DNA of 64,000 nt from Isochrysis galbana. Taxonomy: Eukaryota; Haptophyta; Isochrysidales; Isochrysidaceae. Every line of letters begins with the position of its first letter. Position 1 is the first letter of the stretch. The position numbers and the translations under genes are program-made. The stretch lies in NCBI GenBank assembly GCA_018136815.1, contig CM030937.1, positions 4,648,226-4,712,225 of the forward strand. Direction: 5' to 3'. Positions 42,675 through 53,515 of this stretch are shown here, piece after piece. The notes beneath the pieces are model-generated. The model did not search any database and was not told the origin of the DNA. It saw only the letters and a program-made list of their open reading frames with translations.

Positions 42675-43997
42675 TGTCGCATTCATCCTAGATGATGCGA
42701 TTTCCAGGCTCTTGTTTCCAGGTCCTTCGCCGTGCGGCCACACGGTGAAGCTCAGGTACATCTAGGTTGGTAGGGTTCGTCCCTAGCGATCTAGAATTCG
42801 AGTTCTCGTTTCGTTCCTTCTAGCCTGTTTGTCAGGTCTAGATTCCAGGTTTCCTCCTTTCGGGTAATCTTTACCTAAAGGAGCCAGGTCGCCTGTTGCT
42901 CGCTGCGCGCTTGTCTCAGGCTCTCAGGTTACCTTGTGAAGGCTTGTTTAGCTTCTTGCAAGGCTTGTCGTTTCTTGTTGGGTTCCGGTTCTTTCTTGGG
43001 ACCTGCTGACTTTCGTTGTTGTCCAGGCCTGTTCTTCGTAGGTTCTGCTTGGCCTGGTTAGGGTTTCGTTGAATCCCCGCGTTCGGCGTTTGGCGTTGGC
43101 GTTCGGAAATTTCCTCTCACATTCCCTAGGTCCGCTACCCTTGGCTTGTAGGTCCTTGCTTCTTTCTTCTCGGTCAAGGTTTTGGCGAGCGAGTCGGTTG
43201 CTCTAGCCGCTCGAGATTTGAGGTTTAATTTGCCATCTCCCCTTGGAGATCGGTGTAGGTTCGCTTCCTTAGGTGAGGGAATCTTTCCCCTTGATGCAAG
43301 TTACATTCAAGCCTTGGCCCCTTTGGTGTTTCTTCCCCTTGGTTGCTACTCAGGGTTGTTCGTTAGAAGCGTCTAGAAGGTTCACGCTCAACGGCAAGAT
43401 TTCCTCTGTCGTGAAGATATCTCGTTGCGATCTGTATCCAAAGTGATCGCCGTGGTCGCGCGACATGACGCTCCCCTTCGGACTCTCCGCTACGTGGGAA
43501 GTTACAACGGAGACACGCTCCGGCCGTCGCTGTGGAGTCTCTCTCTCTCTCGCTCTCTCTCTCCGTCTCTCGCGACGTGTTTGAGTTCTCGGTGATTTGG
43601 GGTCGCGGTTGCTTGATAATTTGCTTTGTTTGGGTGAATGATTCCGGTGTGTTCGTGAGTCGGTGTATCCTGTTGTTCTCAGGCTCTTTGTCCGTCGTTG
43701 TTCGCTGCGTCGCTGCACTCAAGCAGCCTAGGCTCCCTCCCTGAGGGAAGAGTTCTTTGTAGGTCTAACAATCTCTTAAAACCCAACACACTAGGGCCGC
43801 TAGGAGCGCCTCGCCGCCCCACAGTCCTTCGTTCGCCGTTCGTTCCCTGTCCATACACCCGAATGGGGTTGCCCGACCCAGTCCAGAATTTCATTCACCC
43901 GACTCCCGGTGGGGAGGAGGGGCAAAGCGCCGCGCTAGCCGCCGGTGCCGCTCGCGACGGAGTGGCTCAGAGCCCTCCGGTAGCGCTCGACTCGACA
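42675..43997 (+). repeat. 3' LTR of the chromovirus
   Basis: 1323 bp, TG...CA, identical by eye to the 5' LTR at 18284-19606, followed by the target duplication TCGTC at 43998-44002. Identity of the outermost LTR pair supports one recent insertion. Confidence 0.9.
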
Positions 43998-44002
43998 TCG
44001 TC

Positions 44003-44170
44003 GAGGGTTACATGAAAGTTACGCGGGAATCGGTGCCCCAAGGCAAACGTGTCCGTGTAAACGTAGAAATGCCAAATCGGGCGTTTGCCCGATTCGACTT
44101 TAACAATTCCTTCTAGTGCGGTCTTGGCTCGTTGTTGGTTGCCCCTGAGAACGTGAAAGCCCTCGCGCTC
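44003..44170 (-). CDS. 5' part of interrupted minus-strand ORF2
   Basis: Frame offset by one from ORF1 and overlapping its end by ~70 bases. It begins after an in-frame stop near 44172 (LEREGFHVLRGN...), continues through KRPIWHFYVYTDTFALGHRF, and joins 18283-17954 across the insertion. Such an overlap suggests frameshifting or internal initiation. No family recognised. Confidence 0.4.
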
Positions 44171-45233
44171 TAGCTAGGGCACTTGCCAAGTGGCGCGTCT
44201 TGGTCTTGTACGCTTTAACCGGGTCAAATATGCGAAAGACGATGTAGGTGGCGATCTCCTTGAGTGAGGACCGGATTGCGCTAGATTTGCGTGGGGCTTG
44301 GTCGGCTAGCGTGCCATAGGTGACCCCGAACTCGTGCGGGACTCCTGATAGAACCGTTTGGAGTTTGTCTCCATAGGCGGCCTTGAATTGTTCGTGCGCA
44401 TCATCATCGACGTAGAATATCCAAGGGCCTTTACGGCCCTTGTCCATCCCATCCGGTGTGGCGTCAAGGCCTTCCAGCCTGGAGAGAAGGAATTTCATGA
44501 ATGTAGCAACATCCTCGCTCTTTATGTCCTTTTTGTCTTCAGCCAGCTGAGCTAGCTGAATGAAAAAAGGTGTGTCTTCGGGTTCTTCCTCATCGTCCAG
44601 AGGGGGGGGTGCGAGTTGGTTGGTGCTGTTCACAATCGGTTTTGGCTCCGACTGCGGGTCCGCTCGCTTGCGCGAGGGTGGCGGAGGTTGTTGGGTGGGT
44701 TGAGAAGGAGCTTTCTGTGCTTCTGTTGGTTGCTTCCCCTTGGGGCCAGCCGCCTCGGCGTACGATTTCTGGGAACTGTTCTTTGAAGGGTTGGAAGCCG
44801 TAAAGGCTCCCAAGATGGATTGTTGTGTGAAGTGCCCGCCCACGAGGGGTGCACAGCTGGTAGGAGTTGCCTCCATGGGGGTGGCAGCAGAGCTGCCACA
44901 CCCCATGGGGAGTCCTTGAATGGGTGGCGTGGCGGTAGGTGCTGGCGGCAGAGCCTGTGTCTGGCTCTGTTGGTCGGGGGGAACAGGGCTCTGCCTGTTC
45001 CCTCCCTCTGTGAGGTCTGGCCGGCGGGAGGAGGTGGGAGCATGTCGACGTCTTCGTCGGCGGGGGCGGCGGCCTGCGCGCGCTTGGGCTCCGGTGGCTT
45101 TGGGCGGCCCCGTTGGGGCGTCGTGACTGCGGTGGGCTGGGAGGTGGGAGGCGGCGCGGCGCGCTCCATCGCTAAAACTATAACGATAGTTTTTGAACAT
45201 GCAGTTTAATGAATAGTATCCACTGAGCACCAA
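44100..45233 (-). CDS. ORF1 of the inverted-repeat-flanked element
   Basis: 377 codons without stop; no recognised family. Pro/Gln-rich N-terminal half, a KKDIKSEDVATFMKFLLSRL helix, then a globular-looking C-terminus (PWIFYVDDDAHEQFKAAYGD, later EIATYIVFRIFDPVKAYKTK). Translation may start at MFKNYRYSFSDG or, in a different frame, at MERAAPPP (45169). The related copy at 10.5-11.5 kb has the same leader, the same MERAA start and the same one-base frame offset. Directly before the MERAA ATG is an 8-bp perfect hairpin, AAAACTAT-CGTT-ATAGTTTT. Confidence 0.5.
   Translation of the reverse strand: MVLSGYYSLNCMFKNYRYSFSDGARRAASHLPAHRSHDAPTGPPKATGAQARAGRRPRRRRRRHAPTSSRRPDLTEGGNRQSPVPPDQQSQTQALPPAPTATPPIQGLPMGCGSSAATPMEATPTSCAPLVGGHFTQQSILGAFTASNPSKNSSQKSYAEAAGPKGKQPTEAQKAPSQPTQQPPPPSRKRADPQSEPKPIVNSTNQLAPPPLDDEEEPEDTPFFIQLAQLAEDKKDIKSEDVATFMKFLLSRLEGLDATPDGMDKGRKGPWIFYVDDDAHEQFKAAYGDKLQTVLSGVPHEFGVTYGTLADQAPRKSSAIRSSLKEIATYIVFRIFDPVKAYKTKTRHLASALARARGLSRSQGQPTTSQDRTRRNC
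45173..45192 (-). promoter_or_regulatory. Conserved leader hairpin before MERAA ATG
   Basis: AAAACTATCGTTATAGTTTT is a perfect inverted repeat with a 4-base loop, a few bases before ATGGAGCG. The 10.5-kb copy has AAACTAT-TGTT-ATAGTTT in the same place, with a changed loop base but an intact stem. Could regulate translation or be an element end. Confidence 0.45.
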
Positions 45234-45241
45234 TCACATTA

Positions 45242-45466
45242 CGGCGCGGTGTGCATCGGTCCCCCCGCGGAGACGCCGTGCGTGCGCATGCCGACTTTTC
45301 CCCTCTGCGTGCCGCCTAAGGCGCACAATTACGTAAACGTGCAATATAAGATATGTTTCGTTACGCAGCGGCACGTGTGATGACTTGCAATCACACTGTG
45401 CACGCCGTGCACGGGCACGGCGCGATGTGCATCGGCCCCCCCGTGGGGGCGCCGTGCGTGCGCATA
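45242..45466. repeat. Two ~47-bp direct repeats upstream of ORF1
   Basis: GCGCGGTGTGCATCGGTCCC (45243 on) and GCGCGATGTGCATCGGCCCC (about 45420 on), each followed by a C/G run and GCCGTGCGTGCGCAT, 178 bases apart. They lie upstream of the minus-strand ORF1, where a promoter would be expected. Function unknown. Confidence 0.55.
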
Positions 45467-45489
45467 GCAACTTCCAGGAAGGTGCACGC

Positions 45490-45840
45490 CCGGAGAATGT
45501 TTTGGACGAATCTTCCTGCCGTCGGCCGAGGAGAGGCGGACGGAGAGAGAGAGAGCGAGAGAGTCTCGCAGAGCGACTGCAGAACGAGAAGTCGAAGTCA
45601 TGCCAGTTCATTACCTTAAACGAGCCAACGAGCCAACAATTATAGCAACAGCAAAAACAAAATTCGAATCGCAAATTTCGAGACCAAAACCTGCAAACCT
45701 GGACTTGAGACCATGGGGAATCCGAATCTGTGTGTTTTGTGCGTCAGTGGCAACACGGGGAACTGTTCAATTGTAATTGTGAGCGCGTACCTTACACGAA
45801 TATTCATGCCTACAGCCTTCAAATGGGCAGGAATACAACA
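45490..45840 (-). repeat. Right arm of the ~350-bp inverted repeat (putative TIR)
   Basis: Inverted match to 17125-17465; 10 bases longer, partly through a duplicated GAGCCAAC. Outer edge GGAATACAACA abuts the TAC microsatellite. Between the arms, after removing the chromovirus and the assembly duplication, about 3 kb remains. Confidence 0.65.
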
Positions 45841-45991
<151 letters not shown>

Positions 45992-46560
45992 ACTGTAATA
46001 TATTCCGACCCAGCCCTCCGTGAGCCTCTGACCTTTAAAGTCTGAAGCCCGAAATGGGGTGTACTTCGTACTTCGTATTTCGTATTTCGAACGTTTTGCC
46101 GGAGGTTATTTGTTATTTGATTGGCAAGCCAGTGGTGAACACAAGTCAAGTGGCAGACACAAGACACAAAACACAAAACAAAGATAACGACTCGTTCACG
46201 GTTCACACAAAGACACCGAGCACTGGCACCGAATCCAGCTAGAGTAGAGAGATGAAATACTCGGCACCGAATGCAGCTCCAGCTCCAGCTAGAATAGAGA
46301 TGAAATACTCGGGATACGAATACGACGGCTGCTTCGCCGTGCCTCGTCGGCAACGGAGCCCTTCTCTGCAATGGAGGTATGCGCTGTTGGCGCACGTAGG
46401 CGCATGCCTCGCCCGTGTACTTCATGTGTATGTGGATCGGTGGCTCGGTCGGGATGTTAGCCACAACAAGATGCTGATGACGCTATAACTTCTAAAAAAG
46501 CCTTTTCCTCCCCTCCCTCCATCCTTCTCCCTCCCCCCCCCCCCCCCCCCCCCCGCCCCC

Positions 46561-46607
<47 letters not shown>

Positions 46608-46652
46608 TCCTGTCTTGCTGATTCGCACGCTGGCTCCTCGCTCGGCGCGGCC
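45992..46652. other. Intergenic with CT tract before the DUF1295 gene
   Basis: No gene supported. A C-run (46526-46570) and a (CT)n tract (46571-46603) lie just upstream of the ATG at 46653; similar pyrimidine tracts precede other starts in this window. Confidence 0.45.
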
Positions 46653-47570
46653 ATGCGGCGAGTCGCGCTGGCGCTAGCGCTCTGCTTGACAGCGTGCGAG
46701 CCAGTGCGCGCGCTACAGCCGCGTGTCCCATCGCCAGTCGGCCTCGCCCAAGCTATCAGAGCACGTGCTCCCCACGCCTCGCTGCCTGCGGCTGGCACCG
46801 TGGCGGCCGCTTGTGTGATCCCCTCGCTGGTCGGCTTCTGGAGATCCGAGTATGGCGTTTCATATGCTTACGGTTCAGCCATGGCGATCTGCGGCGGCCT
46901 CTACCTTCCTGCTGCGCGCTCATATCTTGCCGTCACCCATGCCGCATGTCTGATTGCATACGGCGTCCGTTTGAATGCTTTCCTGCTGTACCGCGAGCTC
47001 TGTATCCCGAGATTCGCTGAGTTCAGGGATAAGATAGAACAGCGGGCCGTCGACCGTGGCAACCGTCTAGCGAGGGCCCCTTTCATTCTGGCATGCGCAT
47101 TCTTATACTTTTGCATGGCCGCGCCCCTGCGCCTGACGGCCGAGCTACCAGCATCAAGTGGCATGCTCTCAAAGGCGGCGTGGCTGATGATTGGCACTAT
47201 GTATTTGGGATTCGGCACGGCTGCGATCGGGGACTTGCTGAAGGCTTGGGTGAAGGCCAAACGTGGACAAGATTGTCTTGTCATTGAGGGTATCTTTCGC
47301 TGGCTACGCCACCCGAATTACACAGGCGAGATTGTGTTGTGGGGAGCTAACGCAGCGTTGGCTTGCCTATGCACGATATCCAAGGGAGGCTCGATGATAA
47401 TGCCGCACAAGCTCGTGGGCGCTGCAGCATCGCTGATTGGTATGGCCGGTATCTCTTTCGTGCTTATGAGCGCCACTGCTAATCTTGAAAAGAAGCAGGC
47501 GGAGAAATATGGCTCAACCTCAGAATATAAGGAATGGGTTGCCAAATCGTGGAGTGGCCCAAAACTCTAG
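46653..47570 (+). CDS. DUF1295 / steroid 5-alpha-reductase-like membrane protein
   Basis: 305 residues, single exon. N-terminal signal-like helix (RRVALALALCLTACEPVRA), then a plastid- or ER-type linker and at least five transmembrane segments (about 48-70, 80-110, 145-165, 175-200, 235-275). The signature GIFRWLRHPNYTGEIVLWG near 220-240 is the NADPH-binding-type loop of the DUF1295/ICMT/steroid-reductase C-terminal superfamily, followed by NLEKKQAEKYGSTSEYKEW. Members reduce or methylate lipophilic substrates in membranes; the substrate here cannot be told. The ATG is followed directly by the leader, supporting the start. Confidence 0.85.
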   Translation: MRRVALALALCLTACEPVRALQPRVPSPVGLAQAIRARAPHASLPAAGTVAAACVIPSLVGFWRSEYGVSYAYGSAMAICGGLYLPAARSYLAVTHAACLIAYGVRLNAFLLYRELCIPRFAEFRDKIEQRAVDRGNRLARAPFILACAFLYFCMAAPLRLTAELPASSGMLSKAAWLMIGTMYLGFGTAAIGDLLKAWVKAKRGQDCLVIEGIFRWLRHPNYTGEIVLWGANAALACLCTISKGGSMIMPHKLVGAAASLIGMAGISFVLMSATANLEKKQAEKYGSTSEYKEWVAKSWSGPKL

Positions 47571-49143
47571 CTTCCGGAAATTCCCACATCGCTCCAAGTA
47601 GTACTAGAGAGAGTGAATTGTTTGTATGCTTGTGTAGCGGCTCGTCCATGTTGCGAGTCGGCGCGAGCCCTTTGGCAAGACTCTCTCTCGCTCGCGCATG
47701 GGGCCACACACGCGACAACTGCGGCCGCAACGGCGAGCACAGCGACGATGGTGGCGAGGACTTGGTGGGCTAAGGTGGCAGCCAAGTTTGTGAAGGCGAT
47801 TGGTGTCGCTGAACGCTTGGTTGATGTTGGCGAACATCTGGCAAAGGCGAGCTTTTGCCTCGGGCCATCCTGGGCAGCCAAGAGCAGTATTAAGGCCATC
47901 GGATGACGAGGCCTATGGATGGTAGCAGTGGGACTATGAAGGCAGTCATTGGCATTTTTACCACAAAACTACTACAAGAAGTCGTCTGGGCAGTATGTGC
48001 ATGGTGAGTGGCAAGGGCAAGGTTTTGCGAATTGGTGCTATCAGCAGCAGTGGCTTGTCAACAAAAGAACAACTTCTTGATGATCTATTGCCGCGCCCGC
48101 GCCCAAGCCACTGAGTTGTTTCTTGGCTGGCATGGGCATGGGCATGTGGGAGGGCACGCTCCCTCTCCCGGCCCCCCATCATGGGGTTAGGGAACCGCTC
48201 ACGCTCACCCCCCCGCCACGAGGCTTGGCAGGGGGAGGAGAAAAGCGTTCAGTTACCACCACCACCATCCAACATGTGGAAAAGCGTTTAATCACCACCA
48301 CCCAAAAGGTGGAAAAGCGTTCAATCGCCACCCAAAAGCGGCGCTGGGAAAGCGTTCAATGTTCAATCGCTGCCACAAGGTCGCGTTCCGTCGATCGAAA
48401 GAAAAAAATGTTTTTGAAGATGCCCGCTATGCTACTGCTACTGCACGCCTTCCCCTCCCTAGGTTCTCCTACCTATGGACATCGCCCTTGCCCCAGCCTC
48501 TCTCCCCTTCCCCCTTCCCCCCGCTTCCCCCCTCGTTCTTTTTCTTCGGTTTCGTCGGCCCACGTGCACTGCACTACTTTGTTTGGCGGTAACGAAACGG
48601 TTCGCTGACCGCGGGTTTCATGTCCACCCTAAAGACAAAAAGACAATGAAACAAGAGATTTACGGGCGCGCTGATTGCTGATTGTTTGCGGCCCGACAGC
48701 ACCGACAACCGACGAAAATCGAACCCTCAGGTTGCACTTTCTAAGTTGGGCCCGGATGGATGGCGAGTCTCAGCCAAAAAAGGAAGGGCCGAGCTTGCCA
48801 GGGAGGAGTCCCGAGTCCCTCAAGCATGAGAAATGAGGGGCGGCGAGTCACCGGTCTACCCTCCAAAGTGTGGGTGATTCTAAGTCTTATACTTATACCA
48901 AAATGGGGGGATGGGGGGCGGGGGGGTCAAAAAAACTCGACCTCAGGTTTTGCACCTTCTGAGTGAGGGGGGTCTGAGCCTCTTTGGAGTAAGTAATTTG
49001 TAAGAAGCACGGAGGTACCGTGGTACCCTACATACTCTATAATGTACTTGAAGCATTTCTACCTAGGTAATCATGGGTTAAAGATTTGAAGTTACTTTTA
49101 ATTCTTGACACGTCTTGAGTTTTGAGACGGAGGTTGTAGGCGG
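47571..49143. other. Intergenic, dispersed repeats
   Basis: No supportable gene; short open frames on both strands of 47600-47900 overlap each other and lack family features. Contains repeat cluster 3 (48240-48366) and a repeat at 48835-48960 (CTACCCTCCAAAGTG.., AAAATGGGGGG, CTCAGGTTTTGCAC) that matches 58048-58165. Confidence 0.5.
48240..48366 (+). repeat. Minisatellite word GAAAAGCGTTCAATCACCA, cluster 3
   Basis: Four to five variants (GAAAAGCGTTCAGTTACCACC, GGAAAAGCGTTTAATCACCA, GAAAAGCGTTCAATCGCCA) at ~35-base intervals, inverse of clusters 1 and 2 at 14.3-15.2 kb. Confidence 0.7.
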
Positions 49144-52100
49144 TTAAGAAGCGGCGGGCTGCATCGAGTCCGGGACGGTCGTCTCTTTGTAAGTTACCAC
49201 AAGCACCGACTCGCCTTCGTCAGCCGCGGGCACTGTGTTCCAGGCGCCGCGCTCATAGTGAGCATTGATGACGTGGAACGCGCTGCCCGGACGACTAAGC
49301 GCCGTCTTGATTAGGCGCAATCGGAGAACTACACAATGCGGTGATGCTTCATATGTCACGAGCATCTTCGCTGTTGCGCGATCGAGCACAACCGAGGCAA
49401 AAGCGCCGCACTCCGACTGCAAGTAGAGGCCGATGGGCTCCAGGAACACGTTTGAGCGATAGCCATCCTTGGGGACGATATGAACCATAGATGTCCAACC
49501 ACTAAGGCCTGCACCGCTGGCGGCGGGCGTCACACCATTACCCGGCTTGTGCGCGTCTTCCACTTCAGGGAGCATGTCGCACAAGTAGCAAAGGAGCCCG
49601 AGGCGAGGATGTTGTACGAGGTAGGCGCCCGACTCGAGCGCATTGCCAAACATGCCTAGCCCAAAGTCTCCCGAATGAGGATCAAAGTCCATCATGTGGG
49701 GCACCGCGTGGAACATCATGGACCCGGCACCTGTCTCGTCAATGTTGGCCATTTGGCCCACAATGGCTCCCATAGACACCTTTCAGCCACGGCAGCGGTA
49801 TGATGGGTGAAATTCAGGTAAGCTCACGCACTGTCCACGGATGCGAGTGCATGAGGGCAACATGGAGACACGAGAGGATCTAGATAGCTGGCGTGGGCTA
49901 AGTCTCGCCTTTGAAAACTGGATTGCGCGCACCTGGAGTGTGAACCAATCGTCCGGATGCTTACGATACCACTCGAGTAGCGGGATCATGTTGAGTCCGG
50001 ACCGGTAGTGCATCTGGCCACGGTCCTGGGAGCCGGTCCCAAACGTTGCGAGATATTTGCCGTTATTGCCAACGTCGCCCCAGGACCGCGAGCCCCCGTG
50101 GTAAGCCCATGTCGCCGAGTCCCTCATGTACGAAAGAATCTGATTTGAAAGCGAAGTTGGAGGAACAACCAATTATGGGTGCGTTCAGTGACAAGGAAAG
50201 AGATTCATCGTCCTAGCAAGACGTACTACCAGAGGGACTGGGCTCCATGGCCGATGTGGCAATGCAGGTGATCGCGCCGCGAACAGGCGTGGCCGTACAT
50301 GATCGACCGTCTTTTTGGCCGTCTCGTCATCGCCAAAGTAGAGGGACCACACCACTACTTCCTCCTGCCCCGTGGTGTCAAATCCAAACTCGGAGCCATA
50401 AGGGTATGGAGTAGTTGCCCAATGTGCTTGTCGGGCAGCCATATTGGCCTCGAGCTGACCAGCTAGCTCCGCAAAAGTTGCGTTGTCAACGCTCTCCACC
50501 TTCAAGGCTGTGAGAACTTCGCGCGCGACGGTCCCGTCCATGAAGCCGACACCCGCGGTCCCAAGCTTCAAGCAAGTGCGGCCTGCGCGATGCAAGTACC
50601 AGCGCCAATCGCGTAGAGTGGGAATCGCAGTGTGGCGAGCAACGGTGTACATTGCCCAATATGAGGCAATTTGGTGCGGGTAGTTAAAGCCTCGGTAGGT
50701 TGCGTTGGCCAACTTCTCCGTCATGCACCAAGTAGGCGAGCCAAAGGGCTTGTGGCACTTATCCGCTTCTGTGTAGTTCCATGCAAAGTGGCCCGAGGAC
50801 GAATTGGAGAGGTCCTCGCTGTAGTAGAACATAGTCATCCTCACGCCATCGACATTTTCGGCGTCCACCTCGCCTGCCGAGACCTCGTCCTCACGGATCT
50901 GGAGCGACTTTAGCGGTGCCTTGGCCGTATCGTTCTTGACGCCGTACAGAGTCCATCGGATGTATTCGTCAATGCGGGAAGCCTCGTGGGCTGTGGGGCT
51001 AGCACGCACCTAGATGAAGGGTTTGGCGGGAGGTTGAGTGGGAGCTTGAGACGACCAGCGGGCCGACACCGTCGCGGCCGCTGTTCGCAGAGACGGCCTT
51101 CACACACCTTTGAGGCCAGGGCCAGTGGATTGCCGCCGCCTGCGTCATCTGATAGACCAACATTGTACGCCCGGGCGTCGTTGAGCACATGCCCACAAGG
51201 AATTTTGTCGGAACCGCAATCAAAGGACCGATCCCATGGCATCACGGAGGCCGATCGCCCAAAGGGGTCAGGAAAGCCACGAGGGAGCCATGCTGTGTCT
51301 GCGAGGTGAGAACCAAACGCAGATACCTGCAGGCGGGCAGGGACACGTGCAACGGAGTGGGACACGTGCAACGGAGTGGGGACGCGCTGTGGCGAGGCAA
51401 TGGATGGGGAAGCAGGCGGCACATTCGCGCCTGTCCACGAAATGATGGAACGACGAAGTAATGTGCAGTCGCGTTAGTCCCGTCGGACAAGGCGATCGCG
51501 GCTGTGACACGGCCACGGCCGCTCGCGATGACCGTGAAAGTATCGACGTCCGCAGCTCGCAGCTGCTTCTCGCGACGGAAGGTCAGCTTGGCATCGCCTT
51601 GAGACCAGATCGCCTGGACTCCGAGCGTGGTCACGCCAACGGACGGTGTAACGTGCAGCGTGGCGCTTTTCATGTCCGCACCCAGGACGAATCCAGGGAC
51701 CCCCTGTAGAATGGGCGACCCAGAGGCCCGCAGTGTCTCTGAACTTGTCCTGGGGCCGCCCTTCGCCACTTGCAGCCGCAGCGCGAATCCTCGCGTCTCG
51801 CCCGGCAATAGTTTGAAAGATGTGGGTATATTCCATGGTGCGGTGCGATTGAGGAGCGGCATACCACGCTTTCCGTCGGTTGCAGGCCACGGAGTCTGCG
51901 GGTTCTGAGCGAATGCTGGGTAAGTGTGTGCGAGCGAGTCGCTGACATCGAGGAATGGCCACTGCAAGGGGCGAGGTGGGATGGAGTCAAGGGGTTGAGG
52001 GGTCGAAGTGGGTGGACAATGGAGATTAGCGTGTGTATGGTTGTGCCGCGAGCCACTTGGGTGACTGAGGGCAGTGAGTTGCGACGCCCAGTGCCAGCGT

Positions 52101-53515
52101 GGACACTAGTGTTCGAGGTAAGGAGCCACCTGCCGGTTCGTAATCCATTCCTCAGCCCATGCTGCGGACGCGACACACCACTCCCACGCATCGCCGTTAC
52201 CCACGTCTTCCATCATGGGACGCCATGCCTCAAAGGAGGCAGGCAAGGCGTCACGCGACGGTCCACTGGGCGCTGAGGTCGGGTCATCAAATGCAGAGCT
52301 GTAGTGGCGACTCCCTAGTGTCGTTGTGGCTGAGGAGCGCGTTGAGCCGGATGATAGAGTGAACCGTTGGATTGGTGCACCACTCCTCTGTCGCGAAGGA
52401 GGTGTGGCCGTGGTGATGCCATGTAAGTCATCTCCCCTCGCCGGTGTTACAACAAGAGTGGCCTCGTCGTCTACGACACGCACAAATTGCACATTGCCAC
52501 CCATGCCACCCACGTGAGGCTCGGCCCACACGACCGCACTCAGTGCCTTGGGCGGATGGCCGTCAGACTCAGGCATCGCAAAGCCCAGTCCACCGATTTC
52601 GACCGACTTCTCGCAAGTGTTGGTGAGGCTAATGGAGAGGATCAACGCGTTCCCATCAACAGAGCGCGCCCATGATCGAATCACTTGCAGCGGTAATGGG
52701 GCGGCGGGCGGCTCCGAGCCCTTACGGCGACTCATGACACCGAATGTGGCGCTTATGTCGTGCGAGGCGAGGATGCGCTTAGAGGCCGGAGTGCTGACTG
52801 GCTTCGCTGGTGCTGCTAGAGCCGTCGTGCTGAATGTCTGCCATCGAATGCTAGCGGCATCGGGACGAGTGGCGGCTGGTGTGCCCGTGTCGGCTGCAAC
52901 ATGGCCGGCACTCGCAGTGTCTGATAGCGGGCGCAGACGAATGGTTATGTCGCCTAGATGCGCAGCCATGGGCAACGCTGAGCTCTCGTCGAGCGGCCGG
53001 GTGAAAGACCACTCGTCATTGACCCTAGACAGGTTTTGGGCTGTGAAGAAGTCGTTACGTAGAATGAGACGCAGCTGCGAATCGCCACCAACGAGAATGT
53101 CCGCGCCGGGCAGTCCCACCTCGGCCACTTTGATCCAGGTCGACCAACCGGTCGAGCCGGACGCGCCGGCGACTGACTTGAAGTAGAATGTCAGATTGGC
53201 AGCAGTATTGTTTGGTCCCTCGTGTGTGACCGCGCGGCAGCGAAGGATGGCGTCGCACGCGTCGAGGGCCTCGGCGATGCTCATGTTCGCAGGGGGTGCG
53301 ACATCGTCCCCCGCCCCCACGAAGCCCTTTCGCCACTGGTACTGGTAGCGCAGGCTGGAAGCAGAGTGCGCCAGGCGGCGCCAGTCAGCAATGGCGTGCA
53401 GCTGACTGGCTGTGAGCAGGGGCAGCGTCTGTACGCTGAGGTGTGGCATGCTCGGCGGTATCGGCTCGCGTACGGCCGATACGATAAGCGCGAGGTGCAG
53501 CGCTAGCAGGGCCAT
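49144..53515 (-). CDS. Secreted six-hairpin glycosidase candidate (DUF5695-like), six exons
   Basis: Exons on the minus strand: 53515-52130, 51961-51439, 51298-51108, 51009-50299, 50139-49933, 49779-49144, giving about 1217 residues. All five introns are GT-AG and every junction keeps frame. The third acceptor is the least certain. An N-terminal signal peptide (MALLALHLALIVSAV) predicts secretion. The first third is β-rich (SFTRPLDESSALPMAAHLGD...), the middle has PDPFGRSASVMPWDRSFDCG, and the C-terminal half is helical, with GFNYPHQIASYWAMYTVARH, TPYPYGSEFGFDTTGQEEV and WAYHGGSRSWGDVGNNGKY. This layout resembles the fungal DUF5695 proteins, thought to adopt an (α/α)6 barrel. Enzyme activity is inferred from the fold only. 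Confidence 0.7.

Larger units (their letters stand above)
18284..43997 (+). mobile_element. Ty3/gypsy chromovirus with captured cytosine methyltransferase (duplicated in assembly)
   Basis: Order: LTR, gag, linker, pol with methyltransferase-protease-RT-RNase H-integrase-chromodomain, G6 polypurine tract, LTR. The span contains two copies of about 12.4 kb around an N gap. The likely true element is ~13.2 kb, bounded by 18284 and 43997. Identical outer LTRs and the perfect TCGTC duplication indicate a recent insertion. Confidence 0.85.

Noticed and set aside
18284..43997. Two independent tandem chromovirus copies
   Set aside because: Identical target flank after both, identical outer LTRs, complementary indel decay and an N gap favour one element shown twice.
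47567..47906. Overlapping small ORFs on both strands
   Set aside because: Each shadows the other, with Ala/Thr-rich low complexity; neither has a conserved motif.
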